This document shows, one piece after another, positions 23,355 through 32,679 of a DNA stretch of 64,000 nucleotides. The notes below the pieces were generated by a model. It saw only the letters and a list, made by a program, of their open reading frames with translations, was not told where the DNA came from and searched no databases. How positions within the stretch are numbered: the first letter of the stretch is position 1; each line of letters opens with the position of its first letter. Source of the stretch: an uncultured Methanospirillum sp. (GTDB lineage: Archaea; Halobacteriota; Methanomicrobia; Methanomicrobiales; Methanospirillaceae); NCBI RefSeq assembly GCF_963668475.1, contig NZ_OY764544.1, positions 1,302,001 through 1,366,000 on the forward strand. Direction: 5' to 3'. Made by a program: the position numbers and the translations under genes.

Positions 23355-25310
23355 ATGACGGTTAATTCTTATTTTGAATATTCGACACGACGCTTGTGTA
23401 TGCTTCTCATCGGGCTGGTCTGCATCGGTCTTCTGATTGTGAATGTATCAGCGATACCAGGGCCGGCACCAGATGTACCGGCTGGGATATTTCATGCATC
23501 ATCTGACACCCAATCAGGAAATAATACAACCACGATGCTTCAGCTACCGGTGAAATCCCAGAGTCCTGCAGTTTCTGCACAGGATGTCACAACGAAAGGC
23601 ACGTCAGGAACCGCTGCCGTACTGGCAGTTCAGGATACTCCGGAAACCAACATAACCTGGCAGAAATGTTTTGGAGGGAGTGGTGGGGAGGCTGCAATCT
23701 CACTTGCCAGGACTACAGATGGGGGATATATCTTTTGCGGATATACAAACTCCACAGACGGGAATGTTACCGGAAATCATGGAAATTACGACTACTGGGT
23801 CGTTAAGTTCGATGCAAAAGGAGCCATTGAATGGCAGAGGAGTCTTGGTGGATCAGATATCGATATCGGTATGACGGTGAACCAGACCGCAGATAACGGA
23901 TATCTTATCACCGGGTATTCGTACTCCACCGATGGAAATGTGACCGGAAACCATGGTGCTGATGACGTATGGGCTTTGAAACTCTCATCCAATGGCACAT
24001 CAGAATGGTCCACCAGTCTTGGAGGAAGCAAACACGACTGGGCCTATTCAGGAATCCAGACTGCAGATGGCGGATTTTTTATCGGGGGAGGAGCCGGATC
24101 CAATGACGGGAACGTTTCAGGGAACCACGGGGACTATGATGTCTGGGTTGAGAAGCTAACCGGTAACGGAACACTTGAGTGGCAGAAGTGTCTGGGAGGC
24201 AGTTCTGAGGACCGGGCAACTTCTGTCGTGGCAGCTCCGGAAGGGGGATATCTGGCTGCAGGGGTGTCCGAATCCACTGATGGGGACGTAACCGGAAACC
24301 ATGGAGACTATGATGCCTGGATAGTAGGTCTGAACACAACCGGCGGGCTAGAGTGGCAGACGTGTCTGGGTGGTAGCGGGGATGATGGCGCAACCTCCAT
24401 CATCAGCACTAAAGATGGCGGGTACCTGATTGGAGGATACACAAACTCCACAGACGGGAACGTTTCTGGAAACCATGGGTACTACGATGCCTGGATCGTT
24501 AAACTGGATGCACAAGGCAATCTAACATGGCAGAAGTGCCTCGGTGGTACCGGGGATGACGGAGCAGAATCAGTAACCCAGGATTCTGACGGCGGGTACC
24601 TTATTGCAGGGTATACCAACTCTGATGAAGGCGATGTTTCAGGGAATCATGGAGATTATGATGCCTGGACCCTCAAACTGGATGCAGAAGGCAATCTGAA
24701 ATGGCAGAAGTGCCTCGGTGGTACCGGGGATGACAATGCATGGTCACTTGTACAGGTCGCCAGTGAGAGGTACATGGTTGCCGGATACGCAGCTTCCAAT
24801 GATGGTGATGTTTCAGGGAACCAAGGTAATTATGATGTCTGGGTTGTAGATATCACCCGACCTGACTCTGAAAAGCCGACACCGACGGTTGACATGGAAA
24901 CCCTCCTCTCACAGCCGGGACCCAACGGAGGAACCAGCATGCTAGGTTCTGTTGACAACTGGTCACTGAACGCCGTAACAACAGAAAACGGCCCAACAGA
25001 AAATGAAGGCTCTTCAGATGCATTGAAGGTCTCGTTTACTCCCGATGAGACGAAGGGCTCAGCTCCCCTGACTGTCGCATTCACCAGTGCATGTCAGGGA
25101 GATCCGACATCGTATTACTGGAATTTTGGAGATGGGACAACATCCGGGGAGAAAGACCCGGTCCATACCTATACCGTTCCGGAGACATACTCGGTTACAC
25201 TCAAGATCATGAATGAAACATCCGGAGCAATCGGAGTCCTTCCGGATTCAATCACCGTTACTGATGGCAGGATATTTGCAAAGAAGTATCAGGCACCCGG
25301 CACGGTATAA
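23355..25310 (+). CDS. Secreted seven-repeat beta-propeller protein with C-terminal PKD domain
   Basis: 651 residues. The first 33 or so form a signal peptide (MLLIGLVCIGLLIVNVSA), so the protein is exported. Residues from about 102 to 510 are seven 58-residue repeats, each with WQKCLGGSGDD, DGGYLIAGYTNSTDG, VSGNHGDYDAWIVKL motifs; seven units suggest a seven-bladed propeller. A PKD domain follows (about 560-640) with the hallmark YYWNFGDGTTSGEKDPVHTY. Such proteins are common on methanogen cell surfaces and may be S-layer-associated adhesins or sugar/protein-binding factors. No C-terminal anchor is visible. The ligand is unknown. Confidence 0.85.
   Translation: MTVNSYFEYSTRRLCMLLIGLVCIGLLIVNVSAIPGPAPDVPAGIFHASSDTQSGNNTTTMLQLPVKSQSPAVSAQDVTTKGTSGTAAVLAVQDTPETNITWQKCFGGSGGEAAISLARTTDGGYIFCGYTNSTDGNVTGNHGNYDYWVVKFDAKGAIEWQRSLGGSDIDIGMTVNQTADNGYLITGYSYSTDGNVTGNHGADDVWALKLSSNGTSEWSTSLGGSKHDWAYSGIQTADGGFFIGGGAGSNDGNVSGNHGDYDVWVEKLTGNGTLEWQKCLGGSSEDRATSVVAAPEGGYLAAGVSESTDGDVTGNHGDYDAWIVGLNTTGGLEWQTCLGGSGDDGATSIISTKDGGYLIGGYTNSTDGNVSGNHGYYDAWIVKLDAQGNLTWQKCLGGTGDDGAESVTQDSDGGYLIAGYTNSDEGDVSGNHGDYDAWTLKLDAEGNLKWQKCLGGTGDDNAWSLVQVASERYMVAGYAASNDGDVSGNQGNYDVWVVDITRPDSEKPTPTVDMETLLSQPGPNGGTSMLGSVDNWSLNAVTTENGPTENEGSSDALKVSFTPDETKGSAPLTVAFTSACQGDPTSYYWNFGDGTTSGEKDPVHTYTVPETYSVTLKIMNETSGAIGVLPDSITVTDGRIFAKKYQAPGTV
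23658..24875 (+). repeat. Seven tandem 174-base coding repeats
   Basis: The TGG codon opening each WQ(K)CLGG motif recurs at 23658, 23832, 24006, 24180, 24354, 24528 and 24702, exactly 174 bases apart each time. Units differ by many substitutions but no insertion or deletion. Units 6 and 7 share the longest identical stretches, suggesting later duplication or conversion at the 3' end. Confidence 0.9.
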
Positions 25311-25556
25311 TAAAGAATGAAAGTGAAGAGCATTTTCATTCGAATGGTATAATGAGAAATATTACCCTCTTTTTTGTTAACCTGCCTTGTAAGATAGAGA
25401 GAAGGGCTAATAACCAGCATCTCTGATTGGGGGGAGATCCGGAAGGCAACTATTTGGAAATTCCGAATCGTTCAAAGTACAGGATAACAGAGGCTTCAAG
25501 GAGTGTTGCTATAAGCAACTCTTATCAAATATCGCGATCTCCAAGAAGTCAGAGAA

Positions 25557-26003
25557 TTATCTAGTATAATTTGAAAGGATAATCACTTGAATTCCGGATA
25601 GCGAGGCTAATCGCTTATCATTTGTAATAAATGACGAACATTGATGCAATCTGGCTGTTGCCGCATGGATAGCATCAGGAAGGTGGATTGATGGTGATCC
25701 AGCACGATTTTTTGCCGCTTCAATAAGAATATCACGGGATATTGGAATTACATCGATAGAATCGGATGATTGAATTGTCGATTGGTAGACATATTCCAGT
25801 TCAGCATTATGATCTATGAGAGGTTTGACTAGGACCTCTGCCAAGGTCAATTCACTTGTCACTGCCTTGTATTTCCCGGAATCTATTGAAGAAAATAAGG
25901 ATTGAATGAGTTCTAGGTATTCTGGAAATGCTTCAAGAGCATAAATAAAAATATTGGTATCGAGATAAATCCGATCTCCGAGAATCGAATCAGTTATTCC
26001 CAT
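25557..26003 (-). CDS. vapC: PIN-domain ribonuclease toxin (VapC-like)
   Basis: 148 residues. PIN-domain acidic residues are present: the first Asp in IYLDTNIFIYALE, a Glu in SELTLAEVLVKPL, an Asp in HLPDAIHAATA and an Asp in FITNDKRLA. VapC toxins cleave specific tRNA or rRNA sites when not bound by their antitoxin. It overlaps the upstream antitoxin gene by 10 bases, the usual order. All key residues appear intact, so the module may be active. Confidence 0.85.
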   Translation of the reverse strand: MGITDSILGDRIYLDTNIFIYALEAFPEYLELIQSLFSSIDSGKYKAVTSELTLAEVLVKPLIDHNAELEYVYQSTIQSSDSIDVIPISRDILIEAAKNRAGSPSIHLPDAIHAATARLHQCSSFITNDKRLASLSGIQVIILSNYTR

Positions 26004-26221
26004 GAACTCCGCTCATTTGTGATGAATGTGTCAGCTTCATCAGGACTTGAAAAACTCCCTTTCCCAGTGCCAATAATGGAGGATAATGAACCCCTTTTCA
26101 CCGGTTCTGATGACTCAAGTATGATAACTTCCGCAACAGTTCCTTTTTTGAACTCAGGGACAGATACGGTGATTGAACCATCATCCTGAACTGTTACAAG
26201 TTTTCTAATGGCATGAACCAT
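25994..26221 (-). CDS. Antitoxin partner of the PIN-domain toxin
   Basis: 75 residues. The first 35 have a beta-rich VTVQDDGSITVSVPEFKKGT, reminiscent of AbrB/SpoVT-type or DUF104-type antitoxins, followed by EVIILE and a Ser/Asp-rich tail (SSPDEADTFITNERSSW) that would wrap the toxin. The call depends largely on the overlap with the PIN gene. It probably represses its own promoter just upstream of 26221. Confidence 0.7.
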   Translation of the reverse strand: MVHAIRKLVTVQDDGSITVSVPEFKKGTVAEVIILESSEPVKRGSLSSIIGTGKGSFSSPDEADTFITNERSSWE

Positions 26222-26428
26222 ATTACATTACAACTCTGTATTGATGAGGTAATTACTCCCATTAATTCTTTCCTATCACATTTTATTCTCTTCAAATCAA
26301 CTCATAACGACGAAATAGCCCTGCCGGGAACACATAATTACTTTGCTTTGGATGTGACCCCCAAATGTTTATCATTCTGTATGAGTGTATAGAAACTCAT
26401 CGTTGGTTGGACAGCCTGGAGGGAAATC

Positions 26429-27685
26429 ATGACGGTGCACCCATACTCCCAATTCTGCAAGAACCTCTGTTCTTGTGATATCTGCCGAACATTAGGGGTT
26501 ATTATCCTGATAATACTGATAACCTGTCTCCCGGTTTCGGGATACATCATTCCGGATGATATCCAGAGCAGATTAAAAACTGCATTTCCTACTGCAGCAG
26601 AGGCTACGTCAGGATTGGATTTTTCACAGGATCCAAAGATTTCTCACGAAGATTCCCAGGACAACTACTATTATGTCACGTATTCCTGGAAAGGATACAG
26701 TAAATTTACCTGTCCGGCAAATATGAAAGACGGGCGAATAGATAAAAATCCAAAAGACTTTTTTTCTGCAGATATCTCTCTCTTTTATATTGATAATGCG
26801 GCATCAGCACTTACCCTCACATCAGCAGAAGTTTTTCGAGACTGGATTAAAGGAAGGGTTGAACCCTATACCGACTATCAGGGCCTTCCTGGCGGCGTAA
26901 TCCATGAAAAGGAGCGGGATACAGAATTTTATCATGATAGTGATGACTGGATAGCCTTCTGGTATGACCCGCATACCTACTGTGAGATCAGAGTATCAGC
27001 ATCGATTCATACGAACCCACTCTATGATACAAATGGATGCCTGCCTTCAGTACAGGAAAGGAAAGGAAAGATGCAAAGTCTTGCCAGATCAGAGGTTGAG
27101 AGGCTTGCATCACTTGTATATTCAAGGCTTTCCGGGAAACAGTCCGGTGAGCCTGCCTCTGACAAGGATCTTGCAACAAATTTTCAGAACCAGGCAGACG
27201 AGTTGTACAACAAGTGGAGTGGAGCATTTTTTGATTATGTTACGGGAAATGCAGAACGCTTTGCCGGATCAGAAGCGACTATAAAAGATCCTAAAGATAC
27301 CCATGCCAAGTTACAGGAACAGGCACGTCAATTTGATGAGAGTACAAGGGAATTATTCAGACAGAACCAGGGTACCGGACTGTTTGAGGATGCTGCATCA
27401 CTGATAACAAACACACCCCAATATACCGGGTATGAGGCAGAACTCTGGAGAAGAACAAAGGAGAGTATTGATGCAAAAATTGCGATACATGATTATAAGG
27501 GAGCCATTGCTGTATACAACGAGGCAGTGAAGGCTGAACAGAAGATGAATGAGGCCTGGTTTGGAAAATCGGGGATCTATTCAGTACAAGATGAAACACC
27601 CCAGCAGGAACAGAAATCAAACGAGATAGGTACTGTATCTCAGAAGACAGAAACGACGAAAACGGGGAAGAAATTCGCATATTAG
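26429..27685 (+). CDS. Secreted or membrane-anchored protein of unknown function
   Basis: 418 residues. A hydrophobic segment (about residues 22-38, LGVIILIILITCLPVSG) acts as signal peptide or anchor after a Cys-rich N-terminus. The mature part has a mixed alpha/beta region to about 220 (YYYVTYSWKGYSKFTC, WIAFWYDPHTYCEI) and then a long helical, Lys/Glu/Gln-rich region (about 225-400) containing a possible tetratricopeptide-like helix pair (YKGAIAVYNEAVKAEQKMNEAW). No family is recognised. The flanking sequence is AT-rich and accessory in character. Confidence 0.65.
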   Translation: MTVHPYSQFCKNLCSCDICRTLGVIILIILITCLPVSGYIIPDDIQSRLKTAFPTAAEATSGLDFSQDPKISHEDSQDNYYYVTYSWKGYSKFTCPANMKDGRIDKNPKDFFSADISLFYIDNAASALTLTSAEVFRDWIKGRVEPYTDYQGLPGGVIHEKERDTEFYHDSDDWIAFWYDPHTYCEIRVSASIHTNPLYDTNGCLPSVQERKGKMQSLARSEVERLASLVYSRLSGKQSGEPASDKDLATNFQNQADELYNKWSGAFFDYVTGNAERFAGSEATIKDPKDTHAKLQEQARQFDESTRELFRQNQGTGLFEDAASLITNTPQYTGYEAELWRRTKESIDAKIAIHDYKGAIAVYNEAVKAEQKMNEAWFGKSGIYSVQDETPQQEQKSNEIGTVSQKTETTKTGKKFAY

Positions 27686-28210
27686 AGATGGCATAAGACC
27701 ATAGGGCCCTACCGGAGAAAAGAGATTATCACCAGATACCCCCTCTTCACCCGGTCGGGAGGGTGGGAGAGATCTCCAAGTTTCTTCCTCCGAACACAAA
27801 CCTCCCACCCACATTAAAGCCCCGTATCTCTCATAAATATAAAATATAGTATTATTCTATTCTCTGTACTAACTCAGGGCGGCAAAACCCGGATGCACAG
27901 TAACCTCTCCCATCATCCGATCTTCTCTTCCGTGCTCCTGTGTTTTTCGATCTGCCGCCCGGACACCAAATCACACACACATACCATCAGGATCACCAAT
28001 CGGAGAGTATATCTCATGAGGGAGACCTCCGCCTGATATCCGCGTCATCCCCCCATGCCGACTCATGATCTGATCTTCCACTCCATCAGAATGCAGAGAT
28101 AAAAAGATGAATTATTGTAACCCATACACATTAACAAAAATCACAGAGATCAAAAAAGATATGGAGATTGTATCTCCCGTAGGTCTCCCTGAACAACTAC
28201 ACCACTCTGC
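27686..28210. other. 525-base gap between convergent genes
   Basis: No supported gene. The AT-rich stretch around 27828-27860 (ATAAATATAAAATATAGTATT) resembles a promoter but nothing follows it on the plus strand. The rest is C-rich with short inverted repeats. The terminator of the minus-strand module lies at 28152-28177. Confidence 0.4.
28152..28177 (-). terminator. Hairpin plus T-run terminating the minus-strand replicon-like module
   Basis: Read on the minus strand, GGAGAT-ACA-ATCTCC forms a perfect 6-base stem, followed within a few bases by TTTTTT. It lies 34 bases past the stop of the 28211 gene. Confidence 0.55.
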
Positions 28211-28519
28211 TCACCGGCGCCCTTTCCTCTGATCTCCTGCCATAACAGCCCTGACCCTCGCTACCGGGGTTGCATACGATATCCTTACGATATTTAGGTA
28301 CAACCCCTTCCCACTTTCAGAGAGTCTGGCTACTCCCGGGGCAGGGCCTGAAACACTTCCGTTCCCGAGCCCGAGGAGCACTGCTTTCAGCACACCTCCG
28401 GGAATTGAGAACCTCCCGATATCATCAATCTGCACAACCAGGGAATCACCATCCCTGATCATCCTTCCGCAGAGTTCAAACCCTGCACGTGGCTTTACTG
28501 TCTCAACAAACGCCGTCAT
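28211..28519 (-). CDS. Small protein of unknown function downstream of the primase-helicase gene
   Basis: 102 residues from the ATG at 28519 (106 from the ATG at 28531). Beta-rich, with CGRMIRDGDSLVVQIDDIGRFSIPG then a Gly/Ser loop and a basic C-terminus (VRAVMAGDQRKGRR). No family is recognised. GGGGGATG lies close to 28519. It is separated by about 90 bases from the large replication gene and probably shares its transcript, so a role in replication or maintenance of the element is possible. Confidence 0.5.
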   Translation of the reverse strand: MTAFVETVKPRAGFELCGRMIRDGDSLVVQIDDIGRFSIPGGVLKAVLLGLGNGSVSGPAPGVARLSESGKGLYLNIVRISYATPVARVRAVMAGDQRKGRR

Positions 28520-28611
28520 AACATCCCCCATTCCTCTGGCCTTTCAGCCTTTCCATCAGACACCAGCACAGCAACCCGTCCATTTCACCCGTCCTCCTCC
28601 CTCAACAGAGA

Positions 28612-31600
28612 TCAGGGAGAATATCCCTTCTCCGGGTGACCAGGGTTTTCAGCTGTTCTGCACCTGTGATAACAGGAGTCACACAGATCAATTCTAGACT
28701 CAGTATCAGACCAGACTGCCGGATGAAGATTGCAGAGCTGGCATCTTCCTGATGGCACAGACCGCTTCACCATCGTAGCCGTATCAAGAATGCCGGGCAG
28801 AAGAACCCGGGATGACACCTCCTTTGAGACCGCTTTTGCATAGCAGGATTCGCAGAGCACAACTGGATTCTTCCCGGTGTCAGAAAATCCATCACGTTTA
28901 ATCCGCTGCTGGTACCGGGTTCTCTTCTTCCCACAGACCGAACATCTCCGCCGGTCAGGGCCTTCTATCATCCTGACAAAATCATGCGGATTGATACTGG
29001 AGAGGGACACGCCGGAATGCTCCTGATTCTGACTTTGATCACTCTCTTCAGGTGTATCTGACTGCACACCATCTGATTGAATGAGAGACGGTGCTTCATC
29101 ACCGGCACCAGGCAGAACTGACGGGCCTTGATCATCACCCGGGTCCTCACTGGTATCATCACGATCTCCCCCTGTAATCCAGACAGAACCCCCTTTCATC
29201 CAGTCATGGTAGAGAGCAGCATCCCAGAGATACACCCGGTTTCGTCGCTGAGTCGTATACCCCTCGTCTCCAACCGAGACCGTCCTATCAAGATATGACA
29301 CTGCCGGGCATTTTTCTAGAATCCCTGAGTATGTCTTTCCATGTGACCGGTACCCGTGCAGCAGTTTTGTGATCGAACTGTTTGTCCAGCCCGTTGCTTG
29401 CTGGAGATCCCGAATCGTAAGTTCAGGAACATCAGCGGTTGCAATCGTCTCAATAAGGGCAGACTCACGCCGTGTGAGTTTGGTTGCCTGACCACCGGTC
29501 TCACCGTTGAGTATGACGAAGAGCCGTGATGCCTCATTGAAATCATCAACGGTCGCGATGACACAGGCAGTTCCCCTTGATACAGTTTTCTCACGCTGCT
29601 GCTGGCAGAGTGCTGCATTTGTACGGATAAGATCAAGCAGCATATCTGGATTGCGACGATTCTCTGCAGACTGGAACCGTATCCGCCGTGCATACGGAAT
29701 CACCACAAAGACCTGGGAGAGATCGTCCCAGATCTGCCTGCAGACCCTGAGATCCTCGTCGGTCCTGACCGCTGCTTCTGGCATCTCTTCTGCACCGGCA
29801 AGGGTCCGGTCAAGCACCTTCTGATCCTGCTCCTCTGAATCATCGATCCAGCAGGTCAGCATCCGGTTAAAGACCTGGTCATCACCTGACCCCTCAACCT
29901 TTGCAATCCACCAGATACACCGTTCAGGAATTGTACATATCTGCGGTTTCCTCTCGGTGTTCACCGTCCGGTACGGAAACGGCTTCTGGAACGAGGTCGT
30001 GACACCCTTGAGGATCTCCTGCATCTGGTCTGAAAGACTGACATCATCAAGCGTGATCACGGTCCCGGGAACGAGATCATCCATGTAAAAGAGTGCCTTG
30101 TCGCTCATTCTTCCATCAAGGCGATATTCAGGTGGAATGAGTGACTTCATCGTCTCAATCGCATGGGACTTTCCTTTTCCTGATTCACCGGTAATAGAGA
30201 CATGCAGACCCCTGCTGTTGATAACCGAGCGGGATGCAAGCGAGTGAACAAGACATTCGGCAACCGTCTGATCGCCTTCATGATACCGTGAAAACGTCTG
30301 AAGCATCATATTCAGCGGACTTCCATGTTCAAGAATCTCCCTGGAACGATGCTGGATAGAGCCATCAGATGATGGTCTGTGACATTCACACCGATCACCA
30401 CATTCATCATCAGATCCACCTTCATCCTCGCCTTCACTCTCACCAGCACTCAAAGCATCATGACCGGCCTCATGCTTGTCATCTGGGCAGGAATGCGAGG
30501 AAATCGGAGATTCTGCCTCTGCTGAATGGGATTGTGAACACTGATACAAAGCAGCCTTATGAGAGAGTTCCTCATAGTCATCGTCATCATCATGTTCTGC
30601 CGCATACTTCGCCCGAATCCTCTCCGAACGCATTCGTGCAAGGCGTATCTCGATGTCAGGCTTGGAAGGTTCAAAGCGTGCACGGAGTTCAGGCCATCGC
30701 TGACGGCCTCCGCCACATGAGTCATGATGACAACCAGCGAAAATTGCACCGTTTGCAAACTGGATAGCAAACGCACCGTCTTTGTGATCGTCTGAGAACG
30801 GGCATGAATCAAGCACAAACAGGGTGCCACCCTGGTACGGTTTGGAAAGATAGGTCAGATCATTCCTGTCCAGCCATTTTGCGAGGTCAAGCACACTATC
30901 TCCTGTTGCAGCCATGGCTTCGGTCCGGTTTCTCTCTCCCTGTTTTGCTCCGGTATCGGGAGCACTGGTATGATATTCTGTGATGAACTGCTTCATCCCA
31001 TCTGCGGAGAGAACCCTCTCTCTGGGAGGCATTGAGAGGACTTTTGATCTCCGATGGGGACGGTCAGGAAGATTATCTCCTTTGCGTGAGATCGTGCCAT
31101 ACACCTTCCATATCCGTGCAGCATTGAAGTTGGCTGTGTCAACCTTGCACCCTGCGGTGGAGAACCGGAGATCAAGTATCTCGAGTACCTGTCTGACGAG
31201 CCCTTTTGACTCCTCGTTGTTTTGAAGATCGATCGGATAGAGCAGATGGGCACCATTCCCGGAGTCAGCCAGAAGGGGATCAGGCCACCCGGATGTGGCA
31301 AGAAATCCCCTGATTGTTTCAGCACATGACAGGGCTGTAGCATGCTCATCCTCCGAAGAGGATACACCAGATGGCCGTACCGGGTCGATGTCTATCGGCA
31401 GCCAGCGTCGCCTGATGATATCAGAGTCTGCTGTAGATACATCCGCCTTTCCCATCCGGGATTGTATCCGGTTCGCCCGTCTGGCAAGCAGTGCAGGATT
31501 TACTTCGTTGAGGGTGACATAGAAGCCCGAAATAAGCGTGTCAGCCTCTCTGATGAGTATCTCTGCCACTGCCTTCTGATAATCACTGAAGTACCCTGAT

Positions 31601-31704
31601 GATATGCCACCACTTGAGAGAGCCCTGATCTCAATAATCTGACCAGGATCAAAGAGGTACTCAAGGGTGTTGAGTACCTCACCGGCACGATCACGCTCGA
31701 TCAT
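28612..31704 (-). CDS. Primase-polymerase / helicase replication protein of a mobile element
   Basis: 1030 residues. An archaeo-eukaryotic primase-like domain comes first, with metal Asp105 and Asp107 in WLPIDIDPVRPS, the GNGAHLLY motif (His153) and Asp189 in KVDTANFNA. A CHC2-like zinc site follows (SCPFSDDHKDG...GCHHDSCGG, about residues 285-325). An acidic linker (about 360-450) leads to an AAA/SF3-like ATPase with Walker A ITGESGKGKS (about 503) and Walker B VITLDDVS. A winged-helix region (LTIRDLQQATGWTNSSITKLL) and two C-terminal CX2C zinc ribbons end it. This order is typical of replication initiators of archaeal plasmids and proviruses. ATG 31704 follows GGAGAAGAAGTG. No integrase is seen nearby. 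Confidence 0.85.
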   Translation of the reverse strand: MIERDRAGEVLNTLEYLFDPGQIIEIRALSSGGISSGYFSDYQKAVAEILIREADTLISGFYVTLNEVNPALLARRANRIQSRMGKADVSTADSDIIRRRWLPIDIDPVRPSGVSSSEDEHATALSCAETIRGFLATSGWPDPLLADSGNGAHLLYPIDLQNNEESKGLVRQVLEILDLRFSTAGCKVDTANFNAARIWKVYGTISRKGDNLPDRPHRRSKVLSMPPRERVLSADGMKQFITEYHTSAPDTGAKQGERNRTEAMAATGDSVLDLAKWLDRNDLTYLSKPYQGGTLFVLDSCPFSDDHKDGAFAIQFANGAIFAGCHHDSCGGGRQRWPELRARFEPSKPDIEIRLARMRSERIRAKYAAEHDDDDDYEELSHKAALYQCSQSHSAEAESPISSHSCPDDKHEAGHDALSAGESEGEDEGGSDDECGDRCECHRPSSDGSIQHRSREILEHGSPLNMMLQTFSRYHEGDQTVAECLVHSLASRSVINSRGLHVSITGESGKGKSHAIETMKSLIPPEYRLDGRMSDKALFYMDDLVPGTVITLDDVSLSDQMQEILKGVTTSFQKPFPYRTVNTERKPQICTIPERCIWWIAKVEGSGDDQVFNRMLTCWIDDSEEQDQKVLDRTLAGAEEMPEAAVRTDEDLRVCRQIWDDLSQVFVVIPYARRIRFQSAENRRNPDMLLDLIRTNAALCQQQREKTVSRGTACVIATVDDFNEASRLFVILNGETGGQATKLTRRESALIETIATADVPELTIRDLQQATGWTNSSITKLLHGYRSHGKTYSGILEKCPAVSYLDRTVSVGDEGYTTQRRNRVYLWDAALYHDWMKGGSVWITGGDRDDTSEDPGDDQGPSVLPGAGDEAPSLIQSDGVQSDTPEESDQSQNQEHSGVSLSSINPHDFVRMIEGPDRRRCSVCGKKRTRYQQRIKRDGFSDTGKNPVVLCESCYAKAVSKEVSSRVLLPGILDTATMVKRSVPSGRCQLCNLHPAVWSDTESRIDLCDSCYHRCRTAENPGHPEKGYSP

Positions 31705-31773
31705 CACTTCTTCTCCGCAGCCATCTGCTCATATTCGGGGACGGATAGCGTCGTTCTGTGACATCCACGCTGT

Positions 31774-32124
31774 TCATGCCCTCACCTCAGGGAGTGGAAT
31801 GGCTCCTCCCGGGAGGATCTGGTACCGTTTCCAGCAGTATCCTTCACCAACCCAGAACTGAACCTCTCCCGGATACCATACGGTCTGAAGGTTTGTTGAG
31901 AGCAGGAGTATTTCACTCCTGATCACTGGTTTACTCATCCGTGGAGAGCCTACTCTGATGAACAGAGTCCCTCTCATCCGTTCCCATGCAATGAGATGGA
32001 ACAGACCCGGAACTGCACCATCGCGTCCTCCAACCCGGGCTACTTCATAGCCCAGATCCTGAAGCAGGGTTCTGGCTTCATACTCGACAGTCCTACGGGT
32101 CTGGTGCTCATGAGACGGAGACAT
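31774..32124 (-). CDS. Degenerate Hjc-like (restriction-endonuclease fold) protein
   Basis: 116 residues from ATG 32124, chosen because GGAGGATC lies 2 bases upstream; longer in-frame starts at 32151 and 32160 exist. The pattern VEYEARTLLQDLGYEVARVGGRDG matches the start of archaeal Holliday junction resolvase Hjc (Glu, then R.gG..G). The following metal residues are changed: GLFHLIAW replaces the usual (P)DLIA and LFIRVGSP replaces the E/Q-V-K strand. It probably binds DNA without cutting. It heads the minus-strand replication operon. Confidence 0.6.
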   Translation of the reverse strand: MSPSHEHQTRRTVEYEARTLLQDLGYEVARVGGRDGAVPGLFHLIAWERMRGTLFIRVGSPRMSKPVIRSEILLLSTNLQTVWYPGEVQFWVGEGYCWKRYQILPGGAIPLPEVRA

Positions 32125-32679
32125 ACGATCCTCCGCGGGCGCAGATGACATTGGAATCATGAAAATTTTTCTCAGGATACCAATACCAAACAACTGCCAC
32201 CATGGATATTATTAAACAACTGGCGGTACCAATATGAGTAATCCCCGCGTTAATGAGCCTGCAAGCAACAATAACTGCTGGGGATTCATGTCGTTTCATA
32301 CTTCTTCACCTCATTCATTCGAACACCTGCCTACCCGTTTCAGAGAATGAATCTTAAAATCGGGCAGTAAAAAACTGTAATACGGGCACCTTTCTAAATG
32401 TTTTGGTGTTATCACCGTTTTTTCCAAGAACTGTTCAAAAAGTTATATTACCACATATCGATAAGGGCGGTACGGTTTACCAAGAAGTATTACCTAAAAG
32501 CGCAAGGTAAAAAGTTTACAAAACCATTTCTGTTTAGCATCATTGCACGAGTTATGATCCTCTATCTGCTCGAAATGTAAAAATGACCCAGATAACCGCG
32601 TTATTCAGACCATCCCTGAAAAAATTCATATATATACGACCTACCTCATAGTGTCGCTTGTCAGGCGACAGGGGGAAAA
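32125..32679. promoter_or_regulatory. Divergent promoter region with direct and inverted repeats
   Basis: 555 bases between divergent operons. Direct repeats of AAACAACTG (near 32190 and 32213) are each linked to a TACCAATA copy (near 32178 and 32226), an iteron-like arrangement. AATCCCC (32240-32246) and GGGGATT (32280-32286) form an inverted repeat. A minus-strand TATA-like TTTAATAATA lies near 32208-32218. Given the replication initiator next door, this could be an origin or an autoregulatory site. A 60-codon open frame at 32398 is not convincing. Confidence 0.4.
32627..32670 (+). promoter_or_regulatory. Strong TATA box and leader hairpin for the 32680 operon
   Basis: CATATATATAC (32627-32637) is a near-ideal archaeal box A. 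Transcription would begin about 25 bases on, close to the inverted repeat TGTCGC-TTGTCAG-GCGACA (32652-32670). The ribosome site GGGGGA follows at once, 6 bases before ATG 32680, so the hairpin could influence translation or be an operator. Confidence 0.6.

Noticed and set aside
23658..24875. CRISPR-like repeated sequence.
   Set aside because: The repeats are contiguous, 174 bases long, diverged and lie in one open protein frame.
32398..32580. 60-codon basic open frame in the divergent promoter region.
   Set aside because: AT-driven composition, no ribosome site and no recognisable domain.
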